In this document: positions 6,183-12,513 of the stretch, piece by piece
Layout: every line of letters starts with the position of its first letter
How positions within the stretch are numbered: position 1 is the stretch's first letter
DNA from: Trebonia sp.
Lineage (GTDB): Bacteria; Actinomycetota; Actinomycetes; Streptosporangiales; Streptosporangiaceae
Direction of reading: 5' to 3'
Length of the DNA stretch: 12,513 bases
NCBI GenBank assembly: GCA_030043595.1
Contig: JASHXJ010000547.1
Coordinates: forward strand, 1 to 12,513
Notes under the pieces: model-generated
Databases searched by the model: none
Told to the model about the DNA's origin: nothing
What the model saw: only the letters and a program-made list of their open reading frames with translations
Program-made: the position numbers and the translations under genes

Positions 6183-8538
6183 CGGCGGCGGCGCCTACGG
6201 GCCGATCCCGCGCAAGGAAGACGCGCGGTTCATCCGGGGCCAGGGCACCTTCGTCGACGACATCTGTTTGCCGGGCATGCTGTACGGCGCTGTCCTGCGC
6301 AGCCCGCTCGCGCACGCGCGGATCGTGAGCGTCGACGCTGCCGCGGCCGCCGCGCACCCCAAGGTCATGGCCGTGCTCACCGGCGAGGACCTGGCCGAGC
6401 GTGCCCTGGCCTGGATGCCGACGCTGTCCGGTGACGTGCAGGCCGTGCTCGCGACCGACAAGGTGCGGTTCCAGGGCCAGGAGGTCGCGTTCGTGGTCGC
6501 GACCGACAGGTACGCCGCGAGGGACGCGCTTGAGCTGATCGCGGTCGACTACGAGCCGCTGCCGCCGCTGATCGACGCCCGGACCGCGCTCGACCCGGGC
6601 GCCCCGCTCGTCAGGGACGACCTGCCCGGACAGAACGGCAACAAGGTCTTCGACTGGGCAGCCGGGGACAGGGAAGCCACCGACGCCGCCTTCAGCGCCG
6701 CGGACGTCGTGGTGAGCTGCGACATGGTCTATCCGCGCTCGCATCCGGCCCCGCTGGAGACCTGCGGAATCGTCGCGGACATGAACCCCGTCAGCGGCAA
6801 GCTGACCCTCTGGGTGACCAGCCAGGCCCCGCATGCGCACCGCACGCTGTACGCGATGGTCACCGGCGTGCCTGAGCACAAGATCCGGATCGTGTCACCG
6901 GACCTCGGCGGTGGTTTCGGCGCCAAGGTGCCGCTCTATCCGGGCTACCTGTGCGCGATCGTCGGGTCGATGGTGACCGGGCGGCCGGTGAAGTGGATGG
7001 AGGACAGGTCAGAGAACCTGATGTCCACCGCGTTCGCGCGCGACTACCACATGCACGGCGAGATCGCCGCGACCGCCGACGGGAAGATCCTCGGCCTGCG
7101 GGCGCGGGTGCTGGCCGATCACGGCGCGTTCAACGCGACCGCGCAGCCGACCAGGTTCCCGGCCGGCTTCTTCCACATCTTCACCGGCTCTTACGACGTC
7201 CCGGCGGCGTTCTGCGAGGTCACCGGCGTCTTCACGAACAAGGCGCCCGGCGGTGTCGCGTACTCCTGCTCGTTCCGCGTCACCGAGGCCGTGTACCTGG
7301 TCGAGCGGCTGACCGACATGCTGGCCCGCCAGCTCGCGATCGACCCGGCCGAACTCCGCATGCGCAACCTGCTCAAGCCCGAGCAGTTCCCCTACACCTG
7401 CGCGACCGGCTGGCAGTACGACTCGGGTGACTACCCGCGCGCGCTGCGGCTCGCGCTGGATATCGCCGGCTATGCGGAACTGCGCCGCGAGCAGGCGCAG
7501 CGGCGGGCCCGCGGCGAGTACATGGGCATCGGGCTCAGCTTCTTCACGGAGGGCGTCGGCGCCGGGCCCCGCAGCCAGATGGACATCCTCGGTCTGGCCA
7601 TGGCCGACGGCGCCGACCTGCGGGTGCATCCGACCGGCAAGGCTGTGCTGGGCATCTCCGTGCAGACCCAGGGCCAGGGGCACGAGACCACGTTCGCGCA
7701 GATCGTGGCCCACGAGCTCGGGCTGTCGCCGGACGACGTCGAGGTCGTGCACGGCGACACCGACCGGACCCCGTTCGGCCTGGGCACCTACGGGTCACGG
7801 TCCACGCCGGTCTCCGGGGCCGCCGCCGTCGTCGCGGCCCGCAAGGTGCGCGAGCGGGCGCGCCTGGTGGCGGCGGCCATGCTCGAGGTGGCCGCGGACG
7901 ACCTGGAGTGGCTGGACGGCAAGTGGCGGGTGCGCGGCGATCCGGACCAGGCCCGCGGCATCGCCGAGATCGCGATGGCCGCGCATTCGACGCTGGACCT
8001 GCCGGACGGAGTCGAAGCGCACCTGGACGCGTCGGCCGTCTACACCCCGCCCAACCTGACGTACCCGTTCGGGGCCTACATCTGCGTGACGGACGTGGAT
8101 CCGGGCACCGGTGAGGTCAAGGTGCGGCGCTTCATCGCTGTCGACGACTGCGGTGTCCGGATCAACCCGATGATCGTCGAGGGACAGGTGCACCGCGGCA
8201 TAGCCGACGGCATCGGCATCGCGCTGATGCAGGCGATCGTGTTCGACGAGTCCGGCAACTGCCTGGGCGGCTCGTTCATGGACTACCTGCTGCCGACGTC
8301 GATGGAGTGCCCGTCACCCGAGCTCGGCGCGACCGTCACGCCGTCCCCGCATCATCCGATCGGAGCCAAGGGGATCGGCGAGTCAGCCACCGTCGGCTCG
8401 CCCGCCGCGGTCGTCAACTCAGTCGTCGACGCGCTCGCCCCGTTCGGCGTCGTGCACGCGGACATGCCGCTGACCCCGGCCGCCGTATGGCGAGCCATCC
8501 AGGGCCGGCCGATCCGCCCCGACCTGGCGCTCAGCTGA
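6169..8538 (+). CDS. coxL: Form I aerobic CO dehydrogenase large (molybdenum) subunit, operon 2
   Basis: This complete catalytic subunit has 789 residues, a little shorter than Oligotropha CoxL (about 809). CO dehydrogenase oxidises CO with water to CO2 at a Mo-Cu site held by molybdopterin cytosine dinucleotide. The diagnostic active-site loop is A364-Y-S-C-S-F-R370, matching the form I pattern AYxCSFR; C367 corresponds to the copper-binding cysteine. The conserved base near molybdenum is E738 in GAKGIGES. Other cofactor motifs are TSQAPH, GGGFGAKVPLYPGY, VQTQGQGHETTFAQI and GLGTYGSRSTPVSGAA. The ATG at 6169 overlaps coxS by 14 bp and follows GGGAG by eight bases. No maturation genes (coxD, coxE, coxF, coxG type) follow directly, so the copper-insertion machinery must be elsewhere. 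Assignment as true form I CO dehydrogenase rests on the loop motif and on full-length similarity recalled from known CoxL. Confidence 0.96.
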   Translation: MDATSGGGAYGPIPRKEDARFIRGQGTFVDDICLPGMLYGAVLRSPLAHARIVSVDAAAAAAHPKVMAVLTGEDLAERALAWMPTLSGDVQAVLATDKVRFQGQEVAFVVATDRYAARDALELIAVDYEPLPPLIDARTALDPGAPLVRDDLPGQNGNKVFDWAAGDREATDAAFSAADVVVSCDMVYPRSHPAPLETCGIVADMNPVSGKLTLWVTSQAPHAHRTLYAMVTGVPEHKIRIVSPDLGGGFGAKVPLYPGYLCAIVGSMVTGRPVKWMEDRSENLMSTAFARDYHMHGEIAATADGKILGLRARVLADHGAFNATAQPTRFPAGFFHIFTGSYDVPAAFCEVTGVFTNKAPGGVAYSCSFRVTEAVYLVERLTDMLARQLAIDPAELRMRNLLKPEQFPYTCATGWQYDSGDYPRALRLALDIAGYAELRREQAQRRARGEYMGIGLSFFTEGVGAGPRSQMDILGLAMADGADLRVHPTGKAVLGISVQTQGQGHETTFAQIVAHELGLSPDDVEVVHGDTDRTPFGLGTYGSRSTPVSGAAAVVAARKVRERARLVAAAMLEVAADDLEWLDGKWRVRGDPDQARGIAEIAMAAHSTLDLPDGVEAHLDASAVYTPPNLTYPFGAYICVTDVDPGTGEVKVRRFIAVDDCGVRINPMIVEGQVHRGIADGIGIALMQAIVFDESGNCLGGSFMDYLLPTSMECPSPELGATVTPSPHHPIGAKGIGESATVGSPAAVVNSVVDALAPFGVVHADMPLTPAAVWRAIQGRPIRPDLALS

Positions 8539-8560
8539 CCCCGGAAGAGGCGCCCCGGTC

Positions 8561-8590
8561 CGTTCGGGATAACAATGATTTTTCCGAACG
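8561..8590. promoter_or_regulatory. Inverted repeat CGTTCGG / CCGAACG, candidate operator after coxL
   Basis: Perfect 7-bp arms (8561-8567 and 8584-8590) enclose an AT-rich 16-nt centre (gataacaatgattttt). A 30-bp dyad with an AT-rich middle fits a dimeric regulator site upstream of the E1 operon. It could also be a weak terminator for coxL, but the T run is inside the loop rather than after the stem, which argues against that. Confidence 0.45.
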
Positions 8591-8596
8591 AGCCGT

Positions 8597-8623
8597 GGCG
8601 CCTGCATCCCGGCATGCGGCGCC
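8597..8623 (+). terminator. Strong GC-rich hairpin downstream of coxL, possible terminator
   Basis: GGCGCC-T-GCAT pairs with ATGC-GGCGCC: a 10-bp stem with one bulged T and a 6-nt loop (CCCGGC). It begins 59 nt after the coxL stop. There is no T run, as is common for actinobacterial terminators. It could equally be a processing or attenuation structure. Confidence 0.45.
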
Positions 8624-8662
8624 CGCCGAGGGCATTGCCACCCAGCCCGGCCGCGCAGCGCG

Positions 8663-8678
8663 GTCTCAATCCTGAGAC
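8663..8678. promoter_or_regulatory. Perfect short palindrome GTCTCA-atcc-TGAGAC before the E1 operon
   Basis: Six-base perfect arms with a four-base centre, 72 bp upstream of the preferred E1 alpha start. Size and place fit an operator for a dimeric regulator of the E1 operon. No regulator gene lies next to this operon in the window. Confidence 0.4.
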
Positions 8679-8750
8679 TGCCGGACACGGAGGCGGGGTG
8701 CGATGCTGGACCTGTCGATGACGACTGCTAGTGCCAAAGGAGGAGGAGGG

Positions 8751-9785
8751 ATGACAGCGACAGGGCTCGGCGACAACCCGCAGCGCAGTCATGCTGGCGA
8801 TGGGCCGTCGCCAGCGGAGGCGCTCCGGCTGTTCGAGACGATGGTGCTGATCCGCCGCGTCGAGGAGCGACTGCGAGACGACAGCGCCGCAGGCAAGCTG
8901 CCTGGGGCCGTCCACCTCTACATCGGCGAGGAGGCGGTCGCGGCGGGGGTGTGCGCGCACCTGTCCGATCGCGACTACGCCACCTCGACTCATCGCGGCC
9001 ACGGCCATTTCGTCGCCAAAGGCGGCGACATCCGGACGATGATGGCCGAGATCTGGGCCAAGCGCGAGGGGATCTGCCAGGGCATGGGCGGCTCGATGCA
9101 CGTCGCCGACATCTCCAAGGGAATCCTCGGGGCGAACGGGATCGTGGGCGCGGGGCTGTCGATCGCGACCGGCGCGGCCTTCGGCGCCAGGCTCGACGGC
9201 GACGGCAAGGTGTCGGTCTGCTTCTTCGGCGACGGGGCGTCGAACCAGGGCGCGCTCATGGAGACCCTGAACATCTCGACGCTCTGGCAGCTGCCGGTGA
9301 TCTTCGTCTGCGAGAACAACGGGTTCTCCGAGTTCACGCCGTCCGCCGAAGTGACGGCAGGGCGCATCGCGGACCGCGCCCGGGCGTTCTCGATGCCGGC
9401 CGCCGAGGTCGACGGCAACGACGCGACCGACGTCTGGCGGGCGGCCGGCGAGGCGGTCCGCCGCGCCCGCGAGGGTGGCGGCCCGTCGTTCATCGAGGCG
9501 CGCACCTACCGCATCCAGGGCCATTTCGAGGCCGAGTCGTTCGTGCTCGGCACCGGCCGGTACCGGTCCGACGAGGAGATCGCCGGCTGGCGGCAGGACA
9601 ACGACCCGATCGCCCGCTTCCGTTCCCGGCTTGTCTCGGACGGGACCGCCAGCGCGGCGCAACTCGACCGGATCGAGGCCGAGGTCCTCGACCGCGTTAA
9701 CGAGGCCGTGGCCTACGCCGAGGCCGGCCAGCCCGCCGACCCCGAACTCGCCGAGACGCTGATGTTCGCACCCGAGGAGTCATAG
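8751..9785 (+). CDS. Thiamine-diphosphate E1 alpha subunit, 2-oxoacid/acetoin dehydrogenase type
   Basis: Alpha subunit (344 residues) of a heterotetrameric E1 that decarboxylates a 2-oxo acid or cleaves acetoin, then passes the acyl group to a lipoyl domain. The ThDP/Mg motif runs from GDGASNQG (160-167) to ENN (188-190). Other family landmarks are RRVEERL, GSMHVADISKGILGANGIVGAG and YRIQGHFEAESF. The phosphorylation-loop region differs from pyruvate dehydrogenases (usual YRxxGHSxSDP), and GSMHVAD...GANGIVG is acetoin-dehydrogenase-like, but the substrate cannot be fixed. The ATG at 8751 follows AAAGGAGG (8736-8743) by seven bases, close to an ideal ribosome site. An in-frame ATG at 8703, with a more distant GGAGG, would add 16 residues. 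It heads a tight operon with E1 beta (3-nt gap), a lipoyl protein and a VOC protein. Confidence 0.92.
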   Translation: MTATGLGDNPQRSHAGDGPSPAEALRLFETMVLIRRVEERLRDDSAAGKLPGAVHLYIGEEAVAAGVCAHLSDRDYATSTHRGHGHFVAKGGDIRTMMAEIWAKREGICQGMGGSMHVADISKGILGANGIVGAGLSIATGAAFGARLDGDGKVSVCFFGDGASNQGALMETLNISTLWQLPVIFVCENNGFSEFTPSAEVTAGRIADRARAFSMPAAEVDGNDATDVWRAAGEAVRRAREGGGPSFIEARTYRIQGHFEAESFVLGTGRYRSDEEIAGWRQDNDPIARFRSRLVSDGTASAAQLDRIEAEVLDRVNEAVAYAEAGQPADPELAETLMFAPEES

Positions 9786-9788
9786 ACC

Positions 9789-10790
9789 ATGGCCCGCACC
9801 CGTCTCATCCAGGCCATCCACGACGCCGTCGTCGAGGAGATGGCGCGCGACCCGAAGGTCATCGTCTACGGCGAGGACGTCGAGCTGTCGATCGTCGGCG
9901 ACCTGCGGGGGGTCCACGAGCAGTTCGGCCATGACCGCATCCGCAACACCCCGATCTGCGAGACCACGCTGACCGGCATGGCGGTCGGCCTCGCCTCGGC
10001 CGGCTACCACGTGGTCGTGCAGATGATGTTCTCGAACTTCCTGTACACGGGCATGGACGCGATCGGCAACCAGATGTCGAAGCTCCGCCTGATGACCGGC
10101 GGCCAGATGGAGCTCCCGATCACGATCATCGCCACCATCGGCGGGGGCTCCGCCAACGCGGCCCAGCACTCCGACACCTCCTACCCGATGCTCATGAACC
10201 TCGGCGGGGTGAACGTGGCTGTCCCGGCCACGCCCGCCGATGCGAAGGGCCTGACCAAGACGGCGATCCGCAGCAAGAACCCGTGCTTCCTCCTCGAGCC
10301 GAACGGCCGCGGCGGCGAGCTCGGCGAGGTGCCCGACGGCGAGTACCTCGTGCCGTTCGGGAAGGCCGCCGTGCGCAGGGAAGGTGACGCCGCTACCGTC
10401 GTGGCCATCGGGCGGATGCTGAAGCCCGCGCTCGCCGCGGCGGCGGCGCTCGACGCCGAGGGCCTGCGCGTCGAGGTGATCGACCCCCGCACTCTCGTGC
10501 CCTTCGACGAGGACTGCGTGCTGTCCTCGGTCGCGAAGACCGGCCATCTCGTCGTCGTCGACGAGGCTCGCGAGTGCTGCTCGGCGGCCAGCCAGATCGC
10601 CGCCGTGGTGGCGGAGAAGGGCTTCTCCCTGCTGAAGGGACCGATCCGCCGTGTCACGACGCCGAACGTGGCGATCCCCTACGCCCCGAACGCGGAGGCG
10701 CACGTGATCCCGGGGGAGGCCCGCATCGCCGCCGCCGTCCGCGAGCTGCTCGGCCGCACCGAGAACCACAGGCAGGGGGTGCCCGCGTGA
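9789..10790 (+). CDS. Thiamine-diphosphate E1 beta subunit, 2-oxoacid/acetoin dehydrogenase type
   Basis: Beta subunit (333 residues) that pairs with the preceding alpha subunit. An N-terminal pyrimidine-binding transketolase-like domain holds YGEDVE and the cofactor-activating glutamate E58 in PICETTLTGMAVGLA. The stretch KLRLMTGGQMELPI followed by GGGSANAAQHSD is typical of this family, where the histidine usually shapes the active site. The C-terminal transketolase domain includes VEVIDPRTLVPFDED and VVVDEA. The ATG lies three bases after the alpha stop with GAGGAG upstream. Its TGA overlaps the GTG of the lipoyl gene (GTGA). Length and domains are complete, so the E1 is expected to be functional; the substrate is not known. 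Confidence 0.93.
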   Translation: MARTRLIQAIHDAVVEEMARDPKVIVYGEDVELSIVGDLRGVHEQFGHDRIRNTPICETTLTGMAVGLASAGYHVVVQMMFSNFLYTGMDAIGNQMSKLRLMTGGQMELPITIIATIGGGSANAAQHSDTSYPMLMNLGGVNVAVPATPADAKGLTKTAIRSKNPCFLLEPNGRGGELGEVPDGEYLVPFGKAAVRREGDAATVVAIGRMLKPALAAAAALDAEGLRVEVIDPRTLVPFDEDCVLSSVAKTGHLVVVDEARECCSAASQIAAVVAEKGFSLLKGPIRRVTTPNVAIPYAPNAEAHVIPGEARIAAAVRELLGRTENHRQGVPA

Positions 10791-11044
10791 CGATGCGCGT
10801 GCGGGTCAAGCTGCCGAAGATCGGGATGACGATGGAGGAAGCGACGATCGTCCGGTTCTGCAAGCAGCCGGGCGAGGCGTTCCGCAAGGGCGATCCCCTC
10901 TACGAGATCGAGACGGAGAAGATCAGCCAGGAGGTCGAGGCCACCGGCGACGGCGTCATGGTCGAGCACGCGGTTGCCGAGGGCAGCGACGTGCGGGTCG
11001 GCGAGCCAGTGTGCGTCGTCGAGACCGACGGGATGCCGGGATGA
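10787..11044 (+). CDS. Free-standing lipoyl-domain protein (no acyltransferase domain)
   Basis: An 85-residue protein made of one biotinyl/lipoyl domain and nothing more. The start motif VKLPKIGMTMEEATIVRF is that of E2 lipoyl domains. The modified lysine is K45 in the hairpin EIETEKISQEVEA (ETEK-I in place of ETDK-A). The C-terminal half mirrors the first (VMVEHAVAEGSDVRVGEPVCVVE). There is no subunit-binding domain and no catalytic acyltransferase domain, unlike a normal E2. The GTG at 10787 overlaps the E1 beta stop and follows GGGGG by seven bases; ATG 10793 is a two-residue-shorter alternative. The open frame extending further upstream lies within E1 beta and is rejected. It probably accepts the acyl group from the adjacent E1. 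Biotin attachment is less likely because the usual MKM motif is absent. Confidence 0.9.
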   Translation: MTMRVRVKLPKIGMTMEEATIVRFCKQPGEAFRKGDPLYEIETEKISQEVEATGDGVMVEHAVAEGSDVRVGEPVCVVETDGMPG

Positions 11045-11544
11045 CCGCGGCGCCGCGCCTGGGGGAGCTGTTCCACATCGGCTGGGTCGTGCGCGACTGC
11101 GCCGCCGCCCAGCAGGAGCTGACCGCGCGCCTGGGCGCGGGCCCGTTCCTGAGCATGGGGGAGGAGCTGCGCTTCGACAGCGTGCTCGTACACGGCAAGC
11201 CGGTGCCGGTCTCGCTGAAGATCGCCTTCGGCGCCCTGGGGGGCGTGGTGCTCGAACTGCTGCAGCCCCTCGACGACCGTTCGCCGCACGCGGCGTTCCT
11301 CGCCGAGCGCGGCGAGGGCATGCACCACCTCGCCTTCCTCGTGGCCGACCTGGACGGGGAGCTCGCGGCGGCACGCCGGACTGATCCGGAGCTAGAGCTC
11401 CTCATCGACGGCACCGGACCAGGCAACCTGTTCCCGTGGGTCTACCTCGACGCCGCCAGCGCCCGGGGAACGGTGATCGAGCTGTGGCAGCGGACACCCG
11501 AATCGGAGGCGCAGTACCACACCGTTCGCGAATTGCTTCGTTAA
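11041..11544 (+). CDS. VOC-superfamily (glyoxalase-fold) protein, methylmalonyl-CoA epimerase-like
   Basis: A 167-residue metal-dependent VOC protein with two beta-alpha-beta-beta-beta repeats. Likely metal ligands are H12 (FHIGWVV), E72 (VVLELLQP), H95 or H96 (EGMHHLAFLV) and E147 (GTVIELWQR), the arrangement of methylmalonyl-CoA epimerases and related lyases and dioxygenases. The HH-L-A-F motif favours an epimerase-like branch, but VOC substrates cannot be read from sequence. The ATG overlaps the lipoyl gene stop (ATGA), so it belongs to the same operon and presumably acts on the substrate or product of the E1 reaction. An 11-bp-scale search of the upstream in-frame region (from 11011) gives no reason to extend it. 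Confidence 0.85.
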   Translation: MTAAPRLGELFHIGWVVRDCAAAQQELTARLGAGPFLSMGEELRFDSVLVHGKPVPVSLKIAFGALGGVVLELLQPLDDRSPHAAFLAERGEGMHHLAFLVADLDGELAAARRTDPELELLIDGTGPGNLFPWVYLDAASARGTVIELWQRTPESEAQYHTVRELLR

Positions 11545-11632
11545 GGCAACGGAGGAAGCACTAAGCCATCTGGCGACGGGTAGTTTCCCAGTCGTAGCCG
11601 ATCGTAATCGCGTGCAGACTGAGGGGACCGTC
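11545..11632 (+). promoter_or_regulatory. Short leader before transketolase
   Basis: An 88-bp gap on the same strand. It holds GAGGGG (11621-11626) six bases before the transketolase ATG. No clear promoter, terminator hairpin or thiamine riboswitch is visible; a small dyad cgat-cgta-atcg lies at about 11600-11611. Read-through from the E1 operon is plausible. Confidence 0.35.
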
Positions 11633-12513
11633 ATGACCGTGCCGACCATGGACGATATCCGCGAGCTCGCCGCCCAGCTCCGGGTCGACTCGATCCGGTG
11701 CAGTACCGCCGCCGGGTCCGGCCATCCGACATCGAGCATGTCAGCCGCCGACCTGATGGCCGTGCTGCTGGCCCGGCATTTCCGCTACGACTGGCAGCGC
11801 CCGGACGACCCGGCCAACGACCACCTCATCTTTTCCAAGGGGCACGCGTCGCCGCTGCTGTACTCACTGTTCAAGGCGGCGGGCGTCGTCTCCGACGAGG
11901 AGCTGATGACCGGGTACCGGCGGTTCGGCTCGCGGCTGGAAGGCCACCCCACCCCGGTGCTGCCGTGGGTCGACGTCGCCACCGGCTCGCTCGGCCAGGG
12001 GCTTCCCGACGGCGTCGGGGTGGCCCTGGCCGGCCGGTACCTCGACGAGCTGCCGTACCGGGTCTGGGTGCTGTGCGGCGACAGCGAGACGGCGGAGGGA
12101 TCGATGTGGGAGGCGCTGGATAAGGCCGCCTACTACCGGCTGCGCAACCTGACGGCGATCGTGGACGTGAACCGCCTCGGCCAGCGCGGCCCGACCGAGC
12201 TGGGCTGGGACCTCGACGCCTACGCCAGGCGGGTCGAGGCGTTCGGCTGTCACGCCGAAGTCATCGACGGGCACGACATCGAGCAGATCGACAAGGCATT
12301 CGACAGCGCCGCCGGCGCGGACCGGCCTACGGTGATCCTGGCCCGCACCCGCAAGGGCCGCGGGTTCGACGAGGTCGAAGACCGCGAGGGCTGGCACGGC
12401 AGGCCGCTGCCCGCCCACATGGCCGAGCGGGCCATCATCGAGCTGGGCGGCCAGCGCGACCTGGTGGTCACCGGGCCGCTGCCGGAGGCCGGAACGCCCC
12501 GGATGTGGCCCAG
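11633..12513 (+). CDS. tkt: Transketolase, mammalian-type, 3' end outside window
   Basis: Transfers two-carbon ketol units between sugar phosphates with thiamine diphosphate (pentose phosphate or Calvin cycle). About 293 N-terminal residues are visible, open to the right edge. Landmarks are STAAGSGHPTSSMSAADLMAVL, FSKGHASPLLYSLF, DVATGSLGQGLPDGVG, the ThDP/Mg motif GDSETAEGSMWEAL with VDVNRLGQ, and KGRGFDEVEDREGWHGRPLP. The last two segments closely follow animal transketolase (GDGELSEGSVWEA, ILDINRLGQ, GVEDKESWHGKPLP as I recall it) rather than the E. coli TktA type, so this is the shorter, roughly 620-residue class. The usual GDG is GDS here. Because the cofactor domain runs straight on into the window edge, a full-length chain rather than a split N-terminal subunit cannot be proved. 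Confidence 0.93.
   Translation, partial: MTVPTMDDIRELAAQLRVDSIRCSTAAGSGHPTSSMSAADLMAVLLARHFRYDWQRPDDPANDHLIFSKGHASPLLYSLFKAAGVVSDEELMTGYRRFGSRLEGHPTPVLPWVDVATGSLGQGLPDGVGVALAGRYLDELPYRVWVLCGDSETAEGSMWEALDKAAYYRLRNLTAIVDVNRLGQRGPTELGWDLDAYARRVEAFGCHAEVIDGHDIEQIDKAFDSAAGADRPTVILARTRKGRGFDEVEDREGWHGRPLPAHMAERAIIELGGQRDLVVTGPLPEAGTPRMWP

Noticed and set aside
8352..9662. Long open frame of 436 codons on the minus strand
   Set aside because: It lies opposite coxL and E1 alpha, is rich in Arg/Asp/Gly/His with no recognisable domain, and is the usual mirror frame of GC-rich coding DNA.
10787..11044. Lipoyl protein as a truncated remnant of a full E2
   Set aside because: The domain is complete, its stop overlaps the next gene's start, and no acyltransferase remnant is found in any frame downstream; it looks like an intact small protein.
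11545..11632. Thiamine-pyrophosphate riboswitch before transketolase or E1 genes
   Set aside because: The gap is only 88 bp and the conserved TPP-aptamer stretches (CUGAGA and ACCUGA-type elements) are not present in the right arrangement; a lone CTGAGG is not enough.

Overview
The window reads as a high-GC actinomycete chromosome segment: G/C-rich third codon positions, GTG starts and many ATGA/GTGA gene overlaps. The gene set (two CO-dehydrogenase-type operons with a divergent LysR regulator) also recalls mycobacterial cut loci. No species can be named. No tRNA, rRNA, IS element or CRISPR was seen.

Layout. Minus strand, 1-2783: a small unknown gene, then coxM, coxS and the N-terminal ~316 residues of coxL; this first molybdenum hydroxylase operon runs off the left edge. 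Positions 2784-3065 are a divergent control region. A four-helix membrane protein follows on the plus strand (3066-3602). A convergent gap (3603-3721) carries a second copy of an 18-bp palindromic element also present in the divergent region. A LysR regulator (3722-4669, minus) diverges from a second, complete coxM-coxS-coxL operon (4746-8538, plus). After a 212-bp gap rich in inverted repeats comes a tightly packed plus-strand set: 2-oxoacid/acetoin-dehydrogenase-type E1 alpha and E1 beta, a free-standing lipoyl domain and a VOC-family (glyoxalase-fold) protein (8751-11544). A mammalian-type transketolase starts at 11633 and runs off the right edge.

Function. The complete large subunit (6169-8538) has AYSCSFR, the signature of form I aerobic CO dehydrogenase, plus the molybdenum-site glutamate in a GAKGIGES motif. 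Genuine CO oxidation (CO + H2O to CO2, electrons through the 2Fe-2S subunit to the FAD subunit) is therefore the best reading for operon 2. Operon 1 is a paralogue whose diagnostic loop lies outside the window. The LysR protein is the obvious candidate regulator. The E1 genes should carry out a thiamine-diphosphate-dependent cleavage and transfer an acyl group to the small lipoyl protein. No E2 acyltransferase or E3 is present here, so the complex is either completed elsewhere or unusual.

Most notable points: a perfect chain of three ATGA stop/start overlaps created by a 14-bp triplication between coxM and coxS of operon 2; the paired palindromes bracketing the membrane gene; the orphan lipoyl domain with E1 alpha/beta; and two outward-facing CODH operons around one regulator.
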